Shown in pieces: positions 7,107-18,764 of a DNA stretch of 64,000 bases (positions are counted from its first letter, which is position 1; each line of letters begins with the position of its first letter). The stretch is from Stenotrophomonas nematodicola (GTDB lineage Bacteria; Pseudomonadota; Gammaproteobacteria; Xanthomonadales; Xanthomonadaceae): positions 1,506,873-1,570,872 of the forward strand of contig NZ_WIAY01000001.1 in assembly GCF_009467805.1 (NCBI RefSeq), written 5' to 3'. Under the pieces are notes generated by a model that had not been told where the DNA came from, did no database searches, and saw only the letters and a program-made list of their open reading frames with translations. The position numbers were made by a program, and so were the translations under genes.

Positions 7107-7117
7107 GGTCCAATTCT

Positions 7118-7885
7118 ATGCGACTGACCGCCCTGCCCGCCTTCGCGGACAATTACATCTGGACGCTGGTCGCCGACGACGGCCGTGCGTTGATCATCGA
7201 CCCCGGCCAGGCCGCGCCCGTGCTGGCCGCCGCAACGCAGCAGAACTGGCGTCCGGAGGCCATCCTGCTCACCCATCACCACGACGACCACATCGGCGGC
7301 GTGGCCGAACTGCAGGCCCGTTTCCCGGGGGTGGAGGTGTATGCGCCGGTGGAACCGCGCATCGACCTGCCTGCCCATCGGGTCGCCGAAGGTGAATGCA
7401 TTCAGGCATTGGGGCTGGGCTTGCACGTAGTATCCGTGCCCGGGCACACCCGGAGCCACATCGCGTTTCACACCGCTGAACACCTTTTCAGTGGCGATGC
7501 GCTGTTCAGCCTGGGCTGTGGGCGCATGTTCGAAGGTACGCCGTCCCAGCTTCTGGCATCCCTGCACAAGCTGGCGTCCCTGCCGTCGCAACTGCTGGTC
7601 TGTTGCGCCCACGAGTACACCGTGTCAAATGCCGTCTTCGCGCGGCATGTCGACCCCACCAACGCTGCGTTGTCGCAGCGCCATGAGGAGGCTTTGGCCA
7701 TGCGCCGCGATGACCGCCCCACGCTGCCGGTAACCCTGGCAAGCGAGCTCCAGTGCAATCCGTTCCTGCGTACCCATACTGCCGTGATCCAGCAGGCCGT
7801 CAGCGCCCATCTGGGTCGTCCCGTCACCGATGACGTCGACGTGGTCGCCGGTCTGCGGCGCTGGAAAGACGGATTCAGTACGTGA
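7118..7885 (+). CDS. gloB: Hydroxyacylglutathione hydrolase (glyoxalase II)
   Basis: This 255-residue MBL-fold enzyme has the binuclear metal motif [10 protein letters not shown] at about residues 52-61, then [19 protein letters not shown] and CAHEYT. The C-terminal helical domain (about 170-255) binds glutathione, with the NPFLR signature near the end. It hydrolyses S-lactoylglutathione to lactate, the second step of methylglyoxal detoxification. The ATG at 7118 is the first consistent with the family length. The last four bases (GTGA) overlap the mltD start, so translation is probably coupled. Confidence 0.96.
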   Translation: MRLTALPAFADNYIWTLVADDGRALIIDPGQAAPVLAAATQQNWRPEAILLTHHHDDHIGGVAELQARFPGVEVYAPVEPRIDLPAHRVAEGECIQALGLGLHVVSVPGHTRSHIAFHTAEHLFSGDALFSLGCGRMFEGTPSQLLASLHKLASLPSQLLVCCAHEYTVSNAVFARHVDPTNAALSQRHEEALAMRRDDRPTLPVTLASELQCNPFLRTHTAVIQQAVSAHLGRPVTDDVDVVAGLRRWKDGFST

Positions 7886-9096
7886 GTCGGCGATTGTTGC
7901 CGCTCGCGCTTGGCCTGGCGATCGCCGTGGCCGGCAGCGCGGGCGCCCAGTCGTTGACCGCCGGCATGTCGCAGAACGTCGCAGGGCTGTCCTCGCTGCC
8001 ACTGGACCCGTCCGCCCTGCCGCCGCCGTCGGTGCGCAATGGCCAGGAGATCTTCGCCAGCTTCCGTGAGGGCCTGGCCGAGCCGACCTGCAATACCGAG
8101 GCCACCAGCCCGCGCTGGCAGAAGCAGTTCGCCCACGCCCCGTCCCGCCTGGCCAACCAGGATGATGACGCCCTGGTGCTGTTCGGCTATGTGGTCGAAG
8201 AGCTGCGCAAGGCCGACCTGCCGACCGAATTCGCGCTGATCCCGTTCGTGGAGAGTGGCTACCGCCCCAACGCCCGCAACGGCAGTGGGCCGACGGGCCT
8301 GTGGCAGTTCATCGCCACCACCGCCAGGAACCACCGCGTGCAGATGACGCCGGGCTACGACGGCCGCCTGTCGGCGGTGGACTCGACCCAGGCGGCGGTG
8401 CGGTACCTCAAGACGCTGCACGGCATGTTCGGCGGCGACTGGCGCCTGGCCACAATGGCCTACAACGCCGGCGAGTACCGGGTGCTGCAGTCGCTGCGCA
8501 AGGCCGGCATGAACGCGCAGAATGCGCGGCCGGCCGAGCTGCCGGGTCTGTCGCCGATCACCTATGCCTACGTCGAGAAGCTGCATGCCCTGGCCTGCGT
8601 GCTTGAAGACGCCGAGACCGAGCCGGCAGTGATGGCCTCGCTGGACCGGACCGTGCCGGTGCTCAAAGGTCACACCCTGCCCGCGGGTACCAGCGTGCAG
8701 CAGTGGGCCGCCCAGCGCTCGCTGGACCCGGCACGCATCGCACGCCTCAACCCGGCCCTGGCAAGCGGCAAGGGCCGCCCGTCCGGGCAGGTGACCGTGC
8801 TGGCCCCGACCACGCACGCGCCCGTGGACGCCAGTGCCAGTGTCGCCGCCGTGGCCAGTGCCCCGGCCTCCCCGGTAGAGGCGACCAGCCCCCGCAACGC
8901 ACCCGCTCCGGCCACCAGCCGCACGGTGGCCAGCGCCGATCGCCCGCGCAGCCGCCGCCACACCGTGCGCGACGGCGAGTCGGCGTGGACCATCGCGCGC
9001 CGCTACGGCATGCCGCTCAAGGCGCTGCTGTCGCTCAACGGCTTGTCCGGCAGCAGCGTACTCAAACCTGGCGCGGTGCTTCGCGTCGAAGACTGA
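7882..9096 (+). CDS. mltD: Membrane-bound lytic murein transglycosylase D (LysM)
   Basis: This 404-residue protein starts at GTG (7882), overlapping the gloB stop. A signal peptide (residues 1-22, ending AGAQ) is followed by the SLT domain. The catalytic Glu is in FVESGYRP and the family motif GLWQFI follows at about 134-150, with AYNAGEYRV near 195. A LysM-like segment lies around 255-300, then an Ala/Pro/Ser linker, and a clear C-terminal LysM (about 358-403). It cleaves peptidoglycan, leaving 1,6-anhydro ends. No lipobox cysteine is seen, unlike E. coli MltD. gloB-mltD adjacency is conserved with E. coli. Confidence 0.94.
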   Translation: MSRRLLPLALGLAIAVAGSAGAQSLTAGMSQNVAGLSSLPLDPSALPPPSVRNGQEIFASFREGLAEPTCNTEATSPRWQKQFAHAPSRLANQDDDALVLFGYVVEELRKADLPTEFALIPFVESGYRPNARNGSGPTGLWQFIATTARNHRVQMTPGYDGRLSAVDSTQAAVRYLKTLHGMFGGDWRLATMAYNAGEYRVLQSLRKAGMNAQNARPAELPGLSPITYAYVEKLHALACVLEDAETEPAVMASLDRTVPVLKGHTLPAGTSVQQWAAQRSLDPARIARLNPALASGKGRPSGQVTVLAPTTHAPVDASASVAAVASAPASPVEATSPRNAPAPATSRTVASADRPRSRRHTVRDGESAWTIARRYGMPLKALLSLNGLSGSSVLKPGAVLRVED

Positions 9097-9124
9097 GCCA
9101 CCCGCCCGGTCGATACCCTGTCAG

Positions 9125-9151
9125 AAGCCCGGCCATGCCGGGCTTTTTTTT
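9125..9151 (+). terminator. Intrinsic terminator of gloB-mltD
   Basis: AGCCCGGC/GCCGGGCT hairpin with a CAT loop, followed by eight T residues, 30 nt after mltD. Confidence 0.9.
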
Positions 9152-9167
9152 GTCAGGCGCACAACGC

Positions 9168-9194
9168 AGAAAGCCCGGCGATGCCGGGCTTTCT
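9168..9194 (-). terminator. Terminator of ppiD
   Basis: Perfect stem AGAAAGCCCGGC/GCCGGGCTTTCT. The hairpin is symmetric, so it can act in both directions; its main role is likely downstream of ppiD on the minus strand. Its core is the same as the neighbouring mltD terminator. Confidence 0.75.
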
Positions 9195-9217
9195 GCTGTC
9201 CCTGGAACCGGGGTCGG

Positions 9218-11191
9218 TTACAGGTTCGCTTCTTCGGTCTGCACCTTGTAGTGCTTGCGCATGGCCTGGATGTAGGCCTTGGCCGCGGCCATGCCGTCGA
9301 TCTGGCTCAGCTGCTGCTTGAGCTGCTGCTGCTGCTCCGGCGTGACCTCAGCCACGTTGCCCGGGGTGACCTTGTTCACCGCGAACACCAGGTAACGCCC
9401 CTGCACCTCGACCTTGCCGTAGGTCGGCTTGCCTTCCGCCGGCTGCGCCGCAGAGAACACCGCGCGGTTGATTTCCGGGGTCGGTACCGGCTGCGTGCGC
9501 GGCAGGCCCGGCAGCGGGCTGATCTGCAGCTGCTCGCTGGCCTGCAGCGCCTGCAGGGTCTGTCCGGCCTTGAGCTTGGCCAACAGAGCATCCACGGCCT
9601 TTTCCGACGCCTGGCGGGTACGGTCGGCATGGATCGCCGCGATCACCTGCTCACGCGCCTTGTCCAGCGGCAATGCCTGCTCGGGGGTGTGCTCGGTGAC
9701 GCGGATCATCACGCTGTGGTTCGGTTCCAGCTCGATCGGGTCGCTGACCGTGCCGTCCTGCGTCAGCACGTCGGAGAATGCAGCGCGCAGCACGGCCGGG
9801 TTGGTGGCGATGCCGCTGGCGGTGGCGCGGTTGAACGGGCCCAGGGTCTGCACCGGCAGACCGATCTCCTTGGCCGCGCCTTCCAGCGAGGTCGGGTTCT
9901 TGTAGACCAGATCCACCAGGCGGCCGCTCAGCTCAGTGAACGCACGGTCGTTGTCGGCCTTGAGCTGTTCGGCGGCCAACTGGTCGCGCACCTCCTCAAA
10001 TGCACGGCCCTCGCCGCCCTTGAGTTCGCGCAGCTTCAGCACGTGGTAACCGAAGTCGGTCTTGACCGGCCCGGTCACGTCACCGACCTTCATCGCGAAC
10101 AGCGCGTCTTCGAACGGCTTGACCATCGCACCACGCTCGACCCAGCCCAGATCACCGCCGGTGCCCTTGGAGCCCGGATCTTCGGAGTTGGCATTGGCCA
10201 GCGCGGCGAAATCGGCACCCGGCGCCTTGGCCTCGGCGGCAATGCGCGTTGCCTTCTCTTCGGCGACCTTGAGCTTGGCCGGGTCGCTGCCGTCGGCGGC
10301 GATCAGGATGTGCGAGGCCAGACGCTGTTCGGGCGTGGCGAAACGCGCCTTTTCATCGTCATAGCGTTTGCGCAGCGTGGCCTCATCGGCGGGCGCCGCA
10401 GCCGGCAGGTTCGCGCCATTGATCTCCACATACTCCAGCGCCACCGTCTCCGGCTGGCGGAAGTCCTTCAGATGCGCGTCGTACCACTGCTTGATCTGCG
10501 CGTCGGTGACCTCGGCGGTATCGGCCGGCGTTTCCGGCAGCGCGGCGATCTCCACGTCACGCGTTTCGCCCAGCAGCTTCATCAGACGCTCGGCTTCGGC
10601 CTGGGTGGTGAAGCCGGACAGCTGCAGCGCCGAGGGCACCACGGACTGCTGGATGCTCTCGCGCACCAGCGCCTCGAACTGCGTCGGGGTGCGCGGCGGG
10701 TTGCTGCTGGCCAGTGCGATGCGGTACTGGTCGTTGTTGAACTTGCCGTCCGGTCCGATGAACCCGGGGATCGACACGATGTAGTCGCGCACGGCCTTGT
10801 CACCGATCACGATGCCGGACTGTTCGCCGGCCAGGCGCACGACCTGCTCGTCGATCATCTGGTCGAGCACGGCCAGCTTGTTCTCGGTGCTTTCGAACTC
10901 ACGCGGGTCGAAATTCTCGCCCTGCTCCTGACGCGCCTGCTGGCGGGCCTGTTCAAAACGCACGCGGAAGTCCTGCGAGCTGATCTCGTGGTGCTGCCAC
11001 AGGAACGACATCGGCCACCATGACGGTGCCGACTTCCACCAGGTTGGCGGCGCCGCCACCTTGGCCACGTTCTGCGCACCGACGCCACCGAGGTAGCTGT
11101 TGTCGATCACGAACAGGAACGGAATCATCAGCAGCCCCAGGATCACGGTGACGATCCAGCCTGAGGTCTTGTCGCGAAGTTTCTGCAGCAT
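9218..11191 (-). CDS. ppiD: SurA N-domain / parvulin-type peptidyl-prolyl isomerase PpiD
   Basis: This 657-residue periplasmic folding factor is anchored by one TM helix (about residues 12-32, VTVILGLLMIPFLFVI). A SurA-like N-domain follows (about 75-190), then a parvulin domain (about 285-385) with SHILIAADG and the GGDLGWVERGAMVKPFE signature. The C-terminal region is helical. PpiD sits beside the Sec translocon and assists newly exported proteins. Placement beside lon, clpX, clpP and tig groups it with protein-quality genes; hupB-ppiD adjacency is known from enterics. The start MLQKLRDKTSGW at 11191 puts the TM helix at the N-terminus as in the family; the earlier in-frame start has no similarity. 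Confidence 0.94.
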   Translation of the reverse strand: MLQKLRDKTSGWIVTVILGLLMIPFLFVIDNSYLGGVGAQNVAKVAAPPTWWKSAPSWWPMSFLWQHHEISSQDFRVRFEQARQQARQEQGENFDPREFESTENKLAVLDQMIDEQVVRLAGEQSGIVIGDKAVRDYIVSIPGFIGPDGKFNNDQYRIALASSNPPRTPTQFEALVRESIQQSVVPSALQLSGFTTQAEAERLMKLLGETRDVEIAALPETPADTAEVTDAQIKQWYDAHLKDFRQPETVALEYVEINGANLPAAAPADEATLRKRYDDEKARFATPEQRLASHILIAADGSDPAKLKVAEEKATRIAAEAKAPGADFAALANANSEDPGSKGTGGDLGWVERGAMVKPFEDALFAMKVGDVTGPVKTDFGYHVLKLRELKGGEGRAFEEVRDQLAAEQLKADNDRAFTELSGRLVDLVYKNPTSLEGAAKEIGLPVQTLGPFNRATASGIATNPAVLRAAFSDVLTQDGTVSDPIELEPNHSVMIRVTEHTPEQALPLDKAREQVIAAIHADRTRQASEKAVDALLAKLKAGQTLQALQASEQLQISPLPGLPRTQPVPTPEINRAVFSAAQPAEGKPTYGKVEVQGRYLVFAVNKVTPGNVAEVTPEQQQQLKQQLSQIDGMAAAKAYIQAMRKHYKVQTEEANL

Positions 11192-11370
11192 GGGAAGAAT
11201 CAAGGCCTGATTGGCGAGCCCGGCAGTGTAACCCGCTTCGGGCGCGGCTCCAAAAGCGGCGCGGCGGCCTGCAGTCGCGGGCTTTCCATGCGCGGGCGGG
11301 AACGACACGTGCGGCGGCGGCGGACGCGCAAAAGAAAGGCCCCTGGTTTGCACCAGGGGCCCTCAAGAAT

Positions 11371-11447
11371 TGGCGGAGCGGACGGGACTCGAACCCGCGA
11401 CCTCCGGCGTGACAGGCCAGCATTCTAACCAGCTGAACTACCGCTCC
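11371..11447 (-). tRNA. tRNA-Asp (anticodon GTC), copy 3 in transcription order
   Basis: 77 nt including encoded CCA. The acceptor is GGAGCGG, the anticodon loop CTGTCAC gives GTC, and the T loop is GGTTCGAGTCC. Its sequence is the same as the copies at 11538 and 11697. A small hairpin (CCCCTGG...CCAGGGG) lies just downstream at about 11339-11362. Confidence 0.96.
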
Positions 11448-11537
11448 GCGCTTGAAACTTTGCAGGCGCTCATTATATCCGAAGATATTCTGAAAAACCT
11501 ACCCCGATTTACTGCTTTTCGAGGATTTATTTACAAC

Positions 11538-11614
11538 TGGCGGAGCGGACGGGACTCGAACCCGCGACCTCCGGCGTGACAGGCCAGCATTCTAACCAGC
11601 TGAACTACCGCTCC
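11538..11614 (-). tRNA. tRNA-Asp (anticodon GTC), copy 2
   Basis: Identical 77-nt gene with encoded CCA and anticodon GTC. The spacer to copy 3 is 90 bp and AT-richer than the surroundings. Confidence 0.96.
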
Positions 11615-11696
11615 GCGCTTTGACTCTTCTGTTTTCCGCAGCGACTCGCACCGTTGCAGAAAACAAGGCCCCCGATTGCTCAGGGGCCCGGTGTAG

Positions 11697-11773
11697 TGGC
11701 GGAGCGGACGGGACTCGAACCCGCGACCTCCGGCGTGACAGGCCAGCATTCTAACCAGCTGAACTACCGCTCC
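11697..11773 (-). tRNA. tRNA-Asp (anticodon GTC), copy 1
   Basis: Identical 77-nt gene with encoded CCA, 82 bp from copy 2. It lies directly downstream of tRNA-Val, so Val-Asp-Asp-Asp is probably one transcript. Confidence 0.96.
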
Positions 11774-11802
11774 ACTTTCAAACCAGTGTTACTGGCAGTG
11801 CT

Positions 11803-11877
11803 TGGTGGGTGCTGAGGGTTTCGAACCCCCGACCCTCTCCGTGTAAAGGAGACGCTCTACCGCTGAGCTAAGCACCC
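11803..11877 (-). tRNA. tRNA-Val (anticodon TAC)
   Basis: 75 nt including CCA. The acceptor is GGGTGCT, and the anticodon stem-loop TCTCCTTTACACGGAGA gives TAC. It reads GUA/GUG valine codons. It lies 11 bp after the hupB stop codon, so it may be co-transcribed with hupB. Confidence 0.96.
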
Positions 11878-11888
11878 CAGCAAGCCGC

Positions 11889-12161
11889 TTAGTTTACGGC
11901 ATCCTTCAGGGCTTTGCCAGCCTTGAACGACGGATTCTTCGAAGCAGCGATCTTGATGGTGTCGCCGGTCTTCGGGTTGCGGCCGGTACGGGCAGCGCGC
12001 GCACGGACCTGGAACGTGCCGAAGCCAACCAGCGTCACCGCTTCACCGCCCTTCAGGGCCTTGGTGACGGAAGCGATGACGGCATCGACGGCGCGGCTGG
12101 ACTCGGCCTTGGTCAGGTCGGCGGCTTCAGCAACGGCGTCGATCAATTCGGTCTTGTTCAT
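11889..12161 (-). CDS. hupB: DNA-binding protein HU-beta
   Basis: This 90-residue HU protein starts [21 protein letters not shown] and carries the DNA-arm motif with [18 protein letters not shown] and [18 protein letters not shown]. It is a dimeric nucleoid protein that binds and bends DNA without sequence specificity. It lies downstream of lon, as in many gammaproteobacteria, but the 205-bp gap and a separate start region suggest its own promoter. A ribosome binding site AAAGGAG lies 9-15 nt before the ATG. Confidence 0.97.
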   Translation of the reverse strand: MNKTELIDAVAEAADLTKAESSRAVDAVIASVTKALKGGEAVTLVGFGTFQVRARAARTGRNPKTGDTIKIAASKNPSFKAGKALKDAVN

Positions 12162-12366
12162 TCTCTACAGCTCCTTTGGCGGGGATTCCGCGTATTCGAC
12201 AGTAAAGCATCCGACCGACAGTGCAGTCGGATACCGTGAAGTTCTCAGTTCGCCGAATTCAGTTTTTTGCTGACTCGCGAGTGGTGCTTTTATACCAGTC
12301 GCCCCCTACCCACGCAAGCTGAAAAGCCAATAACGACGCGGGTTTCGGCGATTTCCAGATGGCGCG

Positions 12367-14832
<2,466 letters not shown>

Positions 14833-14884
14833 GTGGGCTCCAGTGGAACAGTGGGAATGGCCTCCGGGCGGCCTCGCCCGGATA

Positions 14885-14923
14885 CAAAAAAAGCCGATGG
14901 CCTCGTTATGGGGCCATCGGCTT
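14885..14923 (-). terminator. Intrinsic terminator of clpX
   Basis: Twelve-base-pair stem AAGCCGATGGCC (14891-14902) / GGCCATCGGCTT (14912-14923). Read on the minus strand it is followed by a run of T residues. It separates clpX from lon. Confidence 0.88.
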
Positions 14924-14934
14924 CTAGATGCAAG
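14906..14934 (-). promoter_or_regulatory. Sigma-32-like heat-shock promoter of lon
   Basis: On the minus strand CTTGCAT (14934-14928) is followed after 14 bp by CCCCATAA (14913-14906). The consensus for RpoH promoters is CTTGAAA, a 13-15 bp gap, then CCCCATNT. Transcription would start near 14899, about 67 nt before the lon ATG. E. coli lon is RpoH-dependent, so this fits. The -10 element lies in the loop and stem of the clpX terminator. Confidence 0.62.
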
Positions 14935-14975
14935 CTGTTCTGAAAAAATTCTTTCAATTCAATTACTTGAACTGA

Positions 14976-16265
14976 TTATTCAGCACCAGCCGCCTTCTGT
15001 TCAGGCGCCGGCGGCGTCTGGTAGATCAGGTACGGTTCGGACTTGTGTTCGATCACCGATTCGTCCACCACCACCTTGCTGACGTTCTCTGCCGACGGCA
15101 GGTCGTACATGGTGTCCAGCAGAACCGATTCGACGATCGTCCGCAGGCCGCGGGCACCGGTCTTGCGCTTGAGCGCCTTGCGGGCAATGGCAGCCAGGGC
15201 GTCCGGACGGAACTCGAGCTCGACGTGTTCCATCTCGAACAGCTTCTTGAACTGCTTGGTGATGGCGTTCTTCGGCTCGGTCAGGATCCGCACCAGGGCC
15301 GCTTCGTCCAGCTCTTCCAGGGTGGCCACGACCGGCAGGCGGCCGACGAACTCGGGAATCAGGCCGAACTTGATCAGGTCCTCCGGCTCGACTTCGGCCA
15401 GCACCTTGCCCACTTCCTGCTTGCGCTCGGCGCTCTTGACCTTGGCCCCGAAGCCGATGCCGCCCGAATCGTTGGACCGCTGCTGGATCACCTTGTCCAG
15501 CCCGGCAAACGCGCCGCCGCAGATGAACAGGATGTTCTTGGTGTCCACCTGCAGGAATTCCTGCTGCGGGTGCTTGCGGCCGCCCTGCGGCGGAACGCTG
15601 GCCACGGTGCCTTCGATCAGCTTCAGCAGGGCCTGCTGGACGCCTTCGCCGGACACATCGCGGGTAATCGACGGGTTCTCGCTCTTGCGCGAGATCTTGT
15701 CGATTTCATCGATATAGACGATGCCCTGCTGTGCCTTCTCGACGTCGTAGTCGCACTTCTGCAGCAGCTTCTGGATGATGTTCTCCACGTCCTCGCCCAC
15801 GTAACCGGCTTCGGTCAGCGTGGTGGCGTCGGCCATGGTGAACGGCACGTTGAGCAGGCGGGCCAGGGTTTCGGCCAGCAGCGTCTTACCCGAACCGGTC
15901 GGACCGACCAGCAGGATGTTCGACTTCGCCAGCTCGACGTCGTCGTTCTTCTGGCGGCTCTCGATGCGCTTGTAGTGGTTGTACACGGCCACGGCCAGCG
16001 TGCGCTTGGCGCGGTTCTGGCCGATCACGTACTGGTCCAGGACCTCGAGGATCTCGCGCGGCTTGGGCAGCGAACTGCGTGCCGACTGCGCCTTCTCCTC
16101 CAGCTCCTCACGGATGATGTCGTTGCACAGCTCCACGCATTCATCGCAGATGAATACGCTCGGACCCGCAATCAGCTTGCGCACCTCATGCTGGCTCTTA
16201 CCGCAGAAGGAGCAGTAGAGGATCTTGCCGCTGTCCGTGGAACGACCTTGGCGGTCTTCGCTCAT
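14976..16265 (-). CDS. clpX: ATP-dependent Clp protease ATP-binding subunit ClpX
   Basis: This 429-residue unfoldase has the N-terminal zinc-binding domain with [12 protein letters not shown] and CDECVELC (about residues 17-46), Walker [16 protein letters not shown] near 122, and Walker [11 protein letters not shown]. It also has the GGIGFGAKV loop that docks into ClpP. It unfolds tagged substrates and feeds them to ClpP. It lies 126 bp after clpP, in the conserved tig-clpP-clpX-lon order. Confidence 0.97.
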   Translation of the reverse strand: MSEDRQGRSTDSGKILYCSFCGKSQHEVRKLIAGPSVFICDECVELCNDIIREELEEKAQSARSSLPKPREILEVLDQYVIGQNRAKRTLAVAVYNHYKRIESRQKNDDVELAKSNILLVGPTGSGKTLLAETLARLLNVPFTMADATTLTEAGYVGEDVENIIQKLLQKCDYDVEKAQQGIVYIDEIDKISRKSENPSITRDVSGEGVQQALLKLIEGTVASVPPQGGRKHPQQEFLQVDTKNILFICGGAFAGLDKVIQQRSNDSGGIGFGAKVKSAERKQEVGKVLAEVEPEDLIKFGLIPEFVGRLPVVATLEELDEAALVRILTEPKNAITKQFKKLFEMEHVELEFRPDALAAIARKALKRKTGARGLRTIVESVLLDTMYDLPSAENVSKVVVDESVIEHKSEPYLIYQTPPAPEQKAAGAE

Positions 16266-16391
16266 GCTTCGCTTACCCAGTTACCCCACCCGCTGAACGG
16301 GGGTTCGATTCGAGAATAACACAGGGCCCGGAGGACGCCAGTCCTGCCCGACCCTGCGGAAACAAGCCGGAATGCCGGCCTGGTGGCGTCA

Positions 16392-17018
16392 TCACGCCGG
16401 CTGGATCGACTCTTCCGGACGACGTTCCAGCACCTGGTCGACCAGCCCGTAGGCCATCGCCTCGGACGCGCTCTTGAAGTTGTCGCGTTCGGTATCGCGC
16501 GCGATGGTCTCCAGCGACTGACCGGTGTGCCGTGCCAGGATTTCATTCAGGCGCGAACGCAGCGTCAGGATCTCGCGCGCATGGATGTCGATATCCGTGG
16601 CCTGGCCCTGGTAGCCGCCCAGCGGCTGGTGGATCATCACGCGCGAATTGGGCAGCGCATAGCGCTTGCCGGCTTCGCCCGCGGCCAGCAGGAGGGCGCC
16701 CATCGAGGCCGCCTGGCCGATGCAGGTGGTGCTCACATTCGGCTTGATGTACTGCATGGTGTCGTAGATCGCCATGCCGGCGGTGACCACGCCACCGGGC
16801 GAGTTGATGTAGATGTTGATGTCCTTTTCCGGATTCTCCGACTCCAGGAACAGCAACTGCGCCACCACCACGTTGGCCATGTGATCGTCGATCGGGCCCA
16901 CGAGGAAGATCAGGCGCTCCTTCAACAGGCGCGAATAGATGTCATAGGCGCGCTCGCCGCGGCTGGTCTGCTCGACCACCATCGGAACCAGGTTCAGGGC
17001 TTTGGTTCGGTTGTCCAT
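16392..17018 (-). CDS. clpP: ATP-dependent Clp protease proteolytic subunit ClpP
   Basis: This 208-residue serine peptidase of the S14 family has the catalytic Ser in [11 protein letters not shown] (about 99) and His in [11 protein letters not shown] (about 124), with the Asp further on. It forms the barrel that ClpX serves. The ATG at 17018 ([21 protein letters not shown]) is preferred to the in-frame GTG at 17030 because AGGTG, a fair Shine-Dalgarno, lies 9 nt before the ATG and overlaps the GTG. Xanthomonad ClpP proteins also start just before [10 protein letters not shown]. Confidence 0.96.
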   Translation of the reverse strand: MDNRTKALNLVPMVVEQTSRGERAYDIYSRLLKERLIFLVGPIDDHMANVVVAQLLFLESENPEKDINIYINSPGGVVTAGMAIYDTMQYIKPNVSTTCIGQAASMGALLLAAGEAGKRYALPNSRVMIHQPLGGYQGQATDIDIHAREILTLRSRLNEILARHTGQSLETIARDTERDNFKSASEAMAYGLVDQVLERRPEESIQPA

Positions 17019-17048
17019 TACGTGAGGCACCTATCTTGGGGGGGACAA

Positions 17049-17068
17049 CCCCGCGCCGGAGCGCGGGG
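17049..17068 (-). terminator. Hairpin between tig and clpP
   Basis: Perfect 8-bp stem CCCCGCGC/GCGCGGGG with a 4-nt loop, followed on the minus strand by TTGT. It could attenuate readthrough from tig into clpP. Confidence 0.55.
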
Positions 17069-17085
17069 CGTGAAACGCCGTCCGC

Positions 17086-18381
17086 TTACTGACGGATGGC
17101 GTCCTGGAACGACATCTGCTGCTCGGTGTGCTGGGCGCGCTCGGCGATCCAGTCGATCACCTGCTCTTCCATCACGCGGTTCTGCAGCCCACTCATCAGC
17201 TGGGGGTCGTTGCGGTACATCTCAATGACCTGCTCCGGCTCTTCGTAGGTCGAGGCGATCAGGCGCATGGTTTCATTCAGGCGCTTGGGGTCCAGGCGCA
17301 GGTCGTTCCTGCGGGCCACTTCACCGACCAGCAGGCCGACGAGCACGCGCTTGGCGGCGGCGTCCTTGAAGCCTTCGTGGGCATCGGCCGGGACGTCGCC
17401 CGGGTTGCGGCCGCTGCGGCGGATCTGCTCGATCTGCTGGGCCAGCATGGCGCGGGCTTCGTTCTCGACCAGGCGCGGCGGCATTTCCACCGACGCATAG
17501 GCAGCGATCAGCTGTTCACCCACTTCACGGCGCAGGCGGTTCATGAGCGCACCCTTCAGCTCGCGCTCCAGGTTGGCGCGGATGTCCTTGCGGAACTGCT
17601 CCACATCGCCACCCTTCACACCAAAGCTCTTGATGAAGTCTGCATCGACCTCCGGCAGCACCGGTTCGGACACGTCCACCGCCTTGACGGTGACCTTGAC
17701 CTGCTTGCCCGCCAGCGCCGGCACGCGCCAGTCGGCCGGGAACTCGACGTCGAGGGTCTTTTCCTCACCCTTGGCCAGACCGACCAGGCCCTGTTCGATC
17801 TGCTCGAACATCATGCCCTGGCCCACGATCACGCTGCCCTTTTCGCTGCCTTCGGCCGGCAGGCGCTCGTCGCCGGCCTGCGACCAGGTTTCCAGCGCGA
17901 CCAGGTCGCCGTCCTGGGCACCCCGGGTGACCGGGCTCCAGCTGCGGCGCTGTTCGCGCAGGTTCTGGATCATCTGGTCGATGTCGGCATCGTTGATCTC
18001 GGCGGTGTGACGCACCACGGTCAGCTTGCTGACGTCCACGTCGCCGAAGTCCGGCACCAGTTCGACGGTGGCCACGAAGGAGAATTCGCCGTCATCGCCC
18101 TTGTCGATGCGCGGGGTGCCGGCAATGCGCAGCTCATGCTCGCGCAGGGCGGCATCGAAGGTTTCGCGCAGCAGGCCGTCGACGGCTTCGCTGCGGACCT
18201 GCTGACCGAAACGCTGCTCGATCACCTTGGCCGGGATCTTGCCCGGACGGAAGCCCTTGATCCGCGCAGTACGGGCGATTTCGCCCAGACGGCCGCTGAT
18301 GTGGGTCTGCAGGCGGTCTTCCGGCAGCGAGAAGGTCAGGCGGCGTTCCAGGTTGCCGGTGGATTCGATCGAAGCTTGCAT
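17086..18381 (-). CDS. tig: Trigger factor (ribosome-associated chaperone)
   Basis: This 431-residue protein has an N-terminal ribosome-binding domain with [17 protein letters not shown] at about 45-61 (the signature loop GFRxGKxP), a central FKBP-like PPIase domain (about 155-240) and a helical C-terminal substrate cradle. It binds nascent chains at the ribosome exit tunnel. The start [15 protein letters not shown] at 18381 matches the family; the 12 codons upstream have no similarity. Confidence 0.96.
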   Translation of the reverse strand: MQASIESTGNLERRLTFSLPEDRLQTHISGRLGEIARTARIKGFRPGKIPAKVIEQRFGQQVRSEAVDGLLRETFDAALREHELRIAGTPRIDKGDDGEFSFVATVELVPDFGDVDVSKLTVVRHTAEINDADIDQMIQNLREQRRSWSPVTRGAQDGDLVALETWSQAGDERLPAEGSEKGSVIVGQGMMFEQIEQGLVGLAKGEEKTLDVEFPADWRVPALAGKQVKVTVKAVDVSEPVLPEVDADFIKSFGVKGGDVEQFRKDIRANLERELKGALMNRLRREVGEQLIAAYASVEMPPRLVENEARAMLAQQIEQIRRSGRNPGDVPADAHEGFKDAAAKRVLVGLLVGEVARRNDLRLDPKRLNETMRLIASTYEEPEQVIEMYRNDPQLMSGLQNRVMEEQVIDWIAERAQHTEQQMSFQDAIRQ

Positions 18382-18593
18382 GTTGACTCCTGCCACCGGC
18401 GGCATGGGCCCCGGCACGATGTGATGGATGAAACGGGTTTTGGACGCGGGGTCGTGAACGCGCTTGCCCGCCGCAGCCCTGTAGTTTCGCCGATTACGGC
18501 CAGCGCCGCCAGCACAGGGCCGGGAACGTCACAGGGCGCGTCACGCCCAGCATGTGGCCGTCTCCCGGATCCGGGACGTGCCCTTGGTCATGG

Positions 18594-18616
18594 GTGCGGG
18601 CCAAACCGGCCCGCAC
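18594..18616 (-). terminator. Hairpin abutting the 3' end of tRNA-Leu
   Basis: Perfect 9-bp stem GTGCGGGCC/GGCCCGCAC with a 5-nt loop, directly next to the CCA end of tRNA-Leu (18617). No T-run is visible, so it may be a processing or rho-independent-like structure. Confidence 0.5.
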
Positions 18617-18701
<85 letters not shown>

Positions 18702-18764
18702 GAGCGTGCGCTCAGCAGTGCATTGTTGCAGGCGGACGCACAAACAGGAAGATCATCACCTTGC

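Noticed and set aside
9251-11023. 590-codon open frame on the plus strand
   Set aside because: Antisense to ppiD; no similarity and no ribosome binding site.
11371-11773. Three identical ~77-bp units with ~85-bp spacers, resembling a CRISPR-like array
   Set aside because: Each unit folds as a complete tRNA-Asp with encoded CCA; the repeats are far longer than CRISPR repeats.
15045-16319. 424-codon open frame on the plus strand
   Set aside because: Antisense shadow of clpX.
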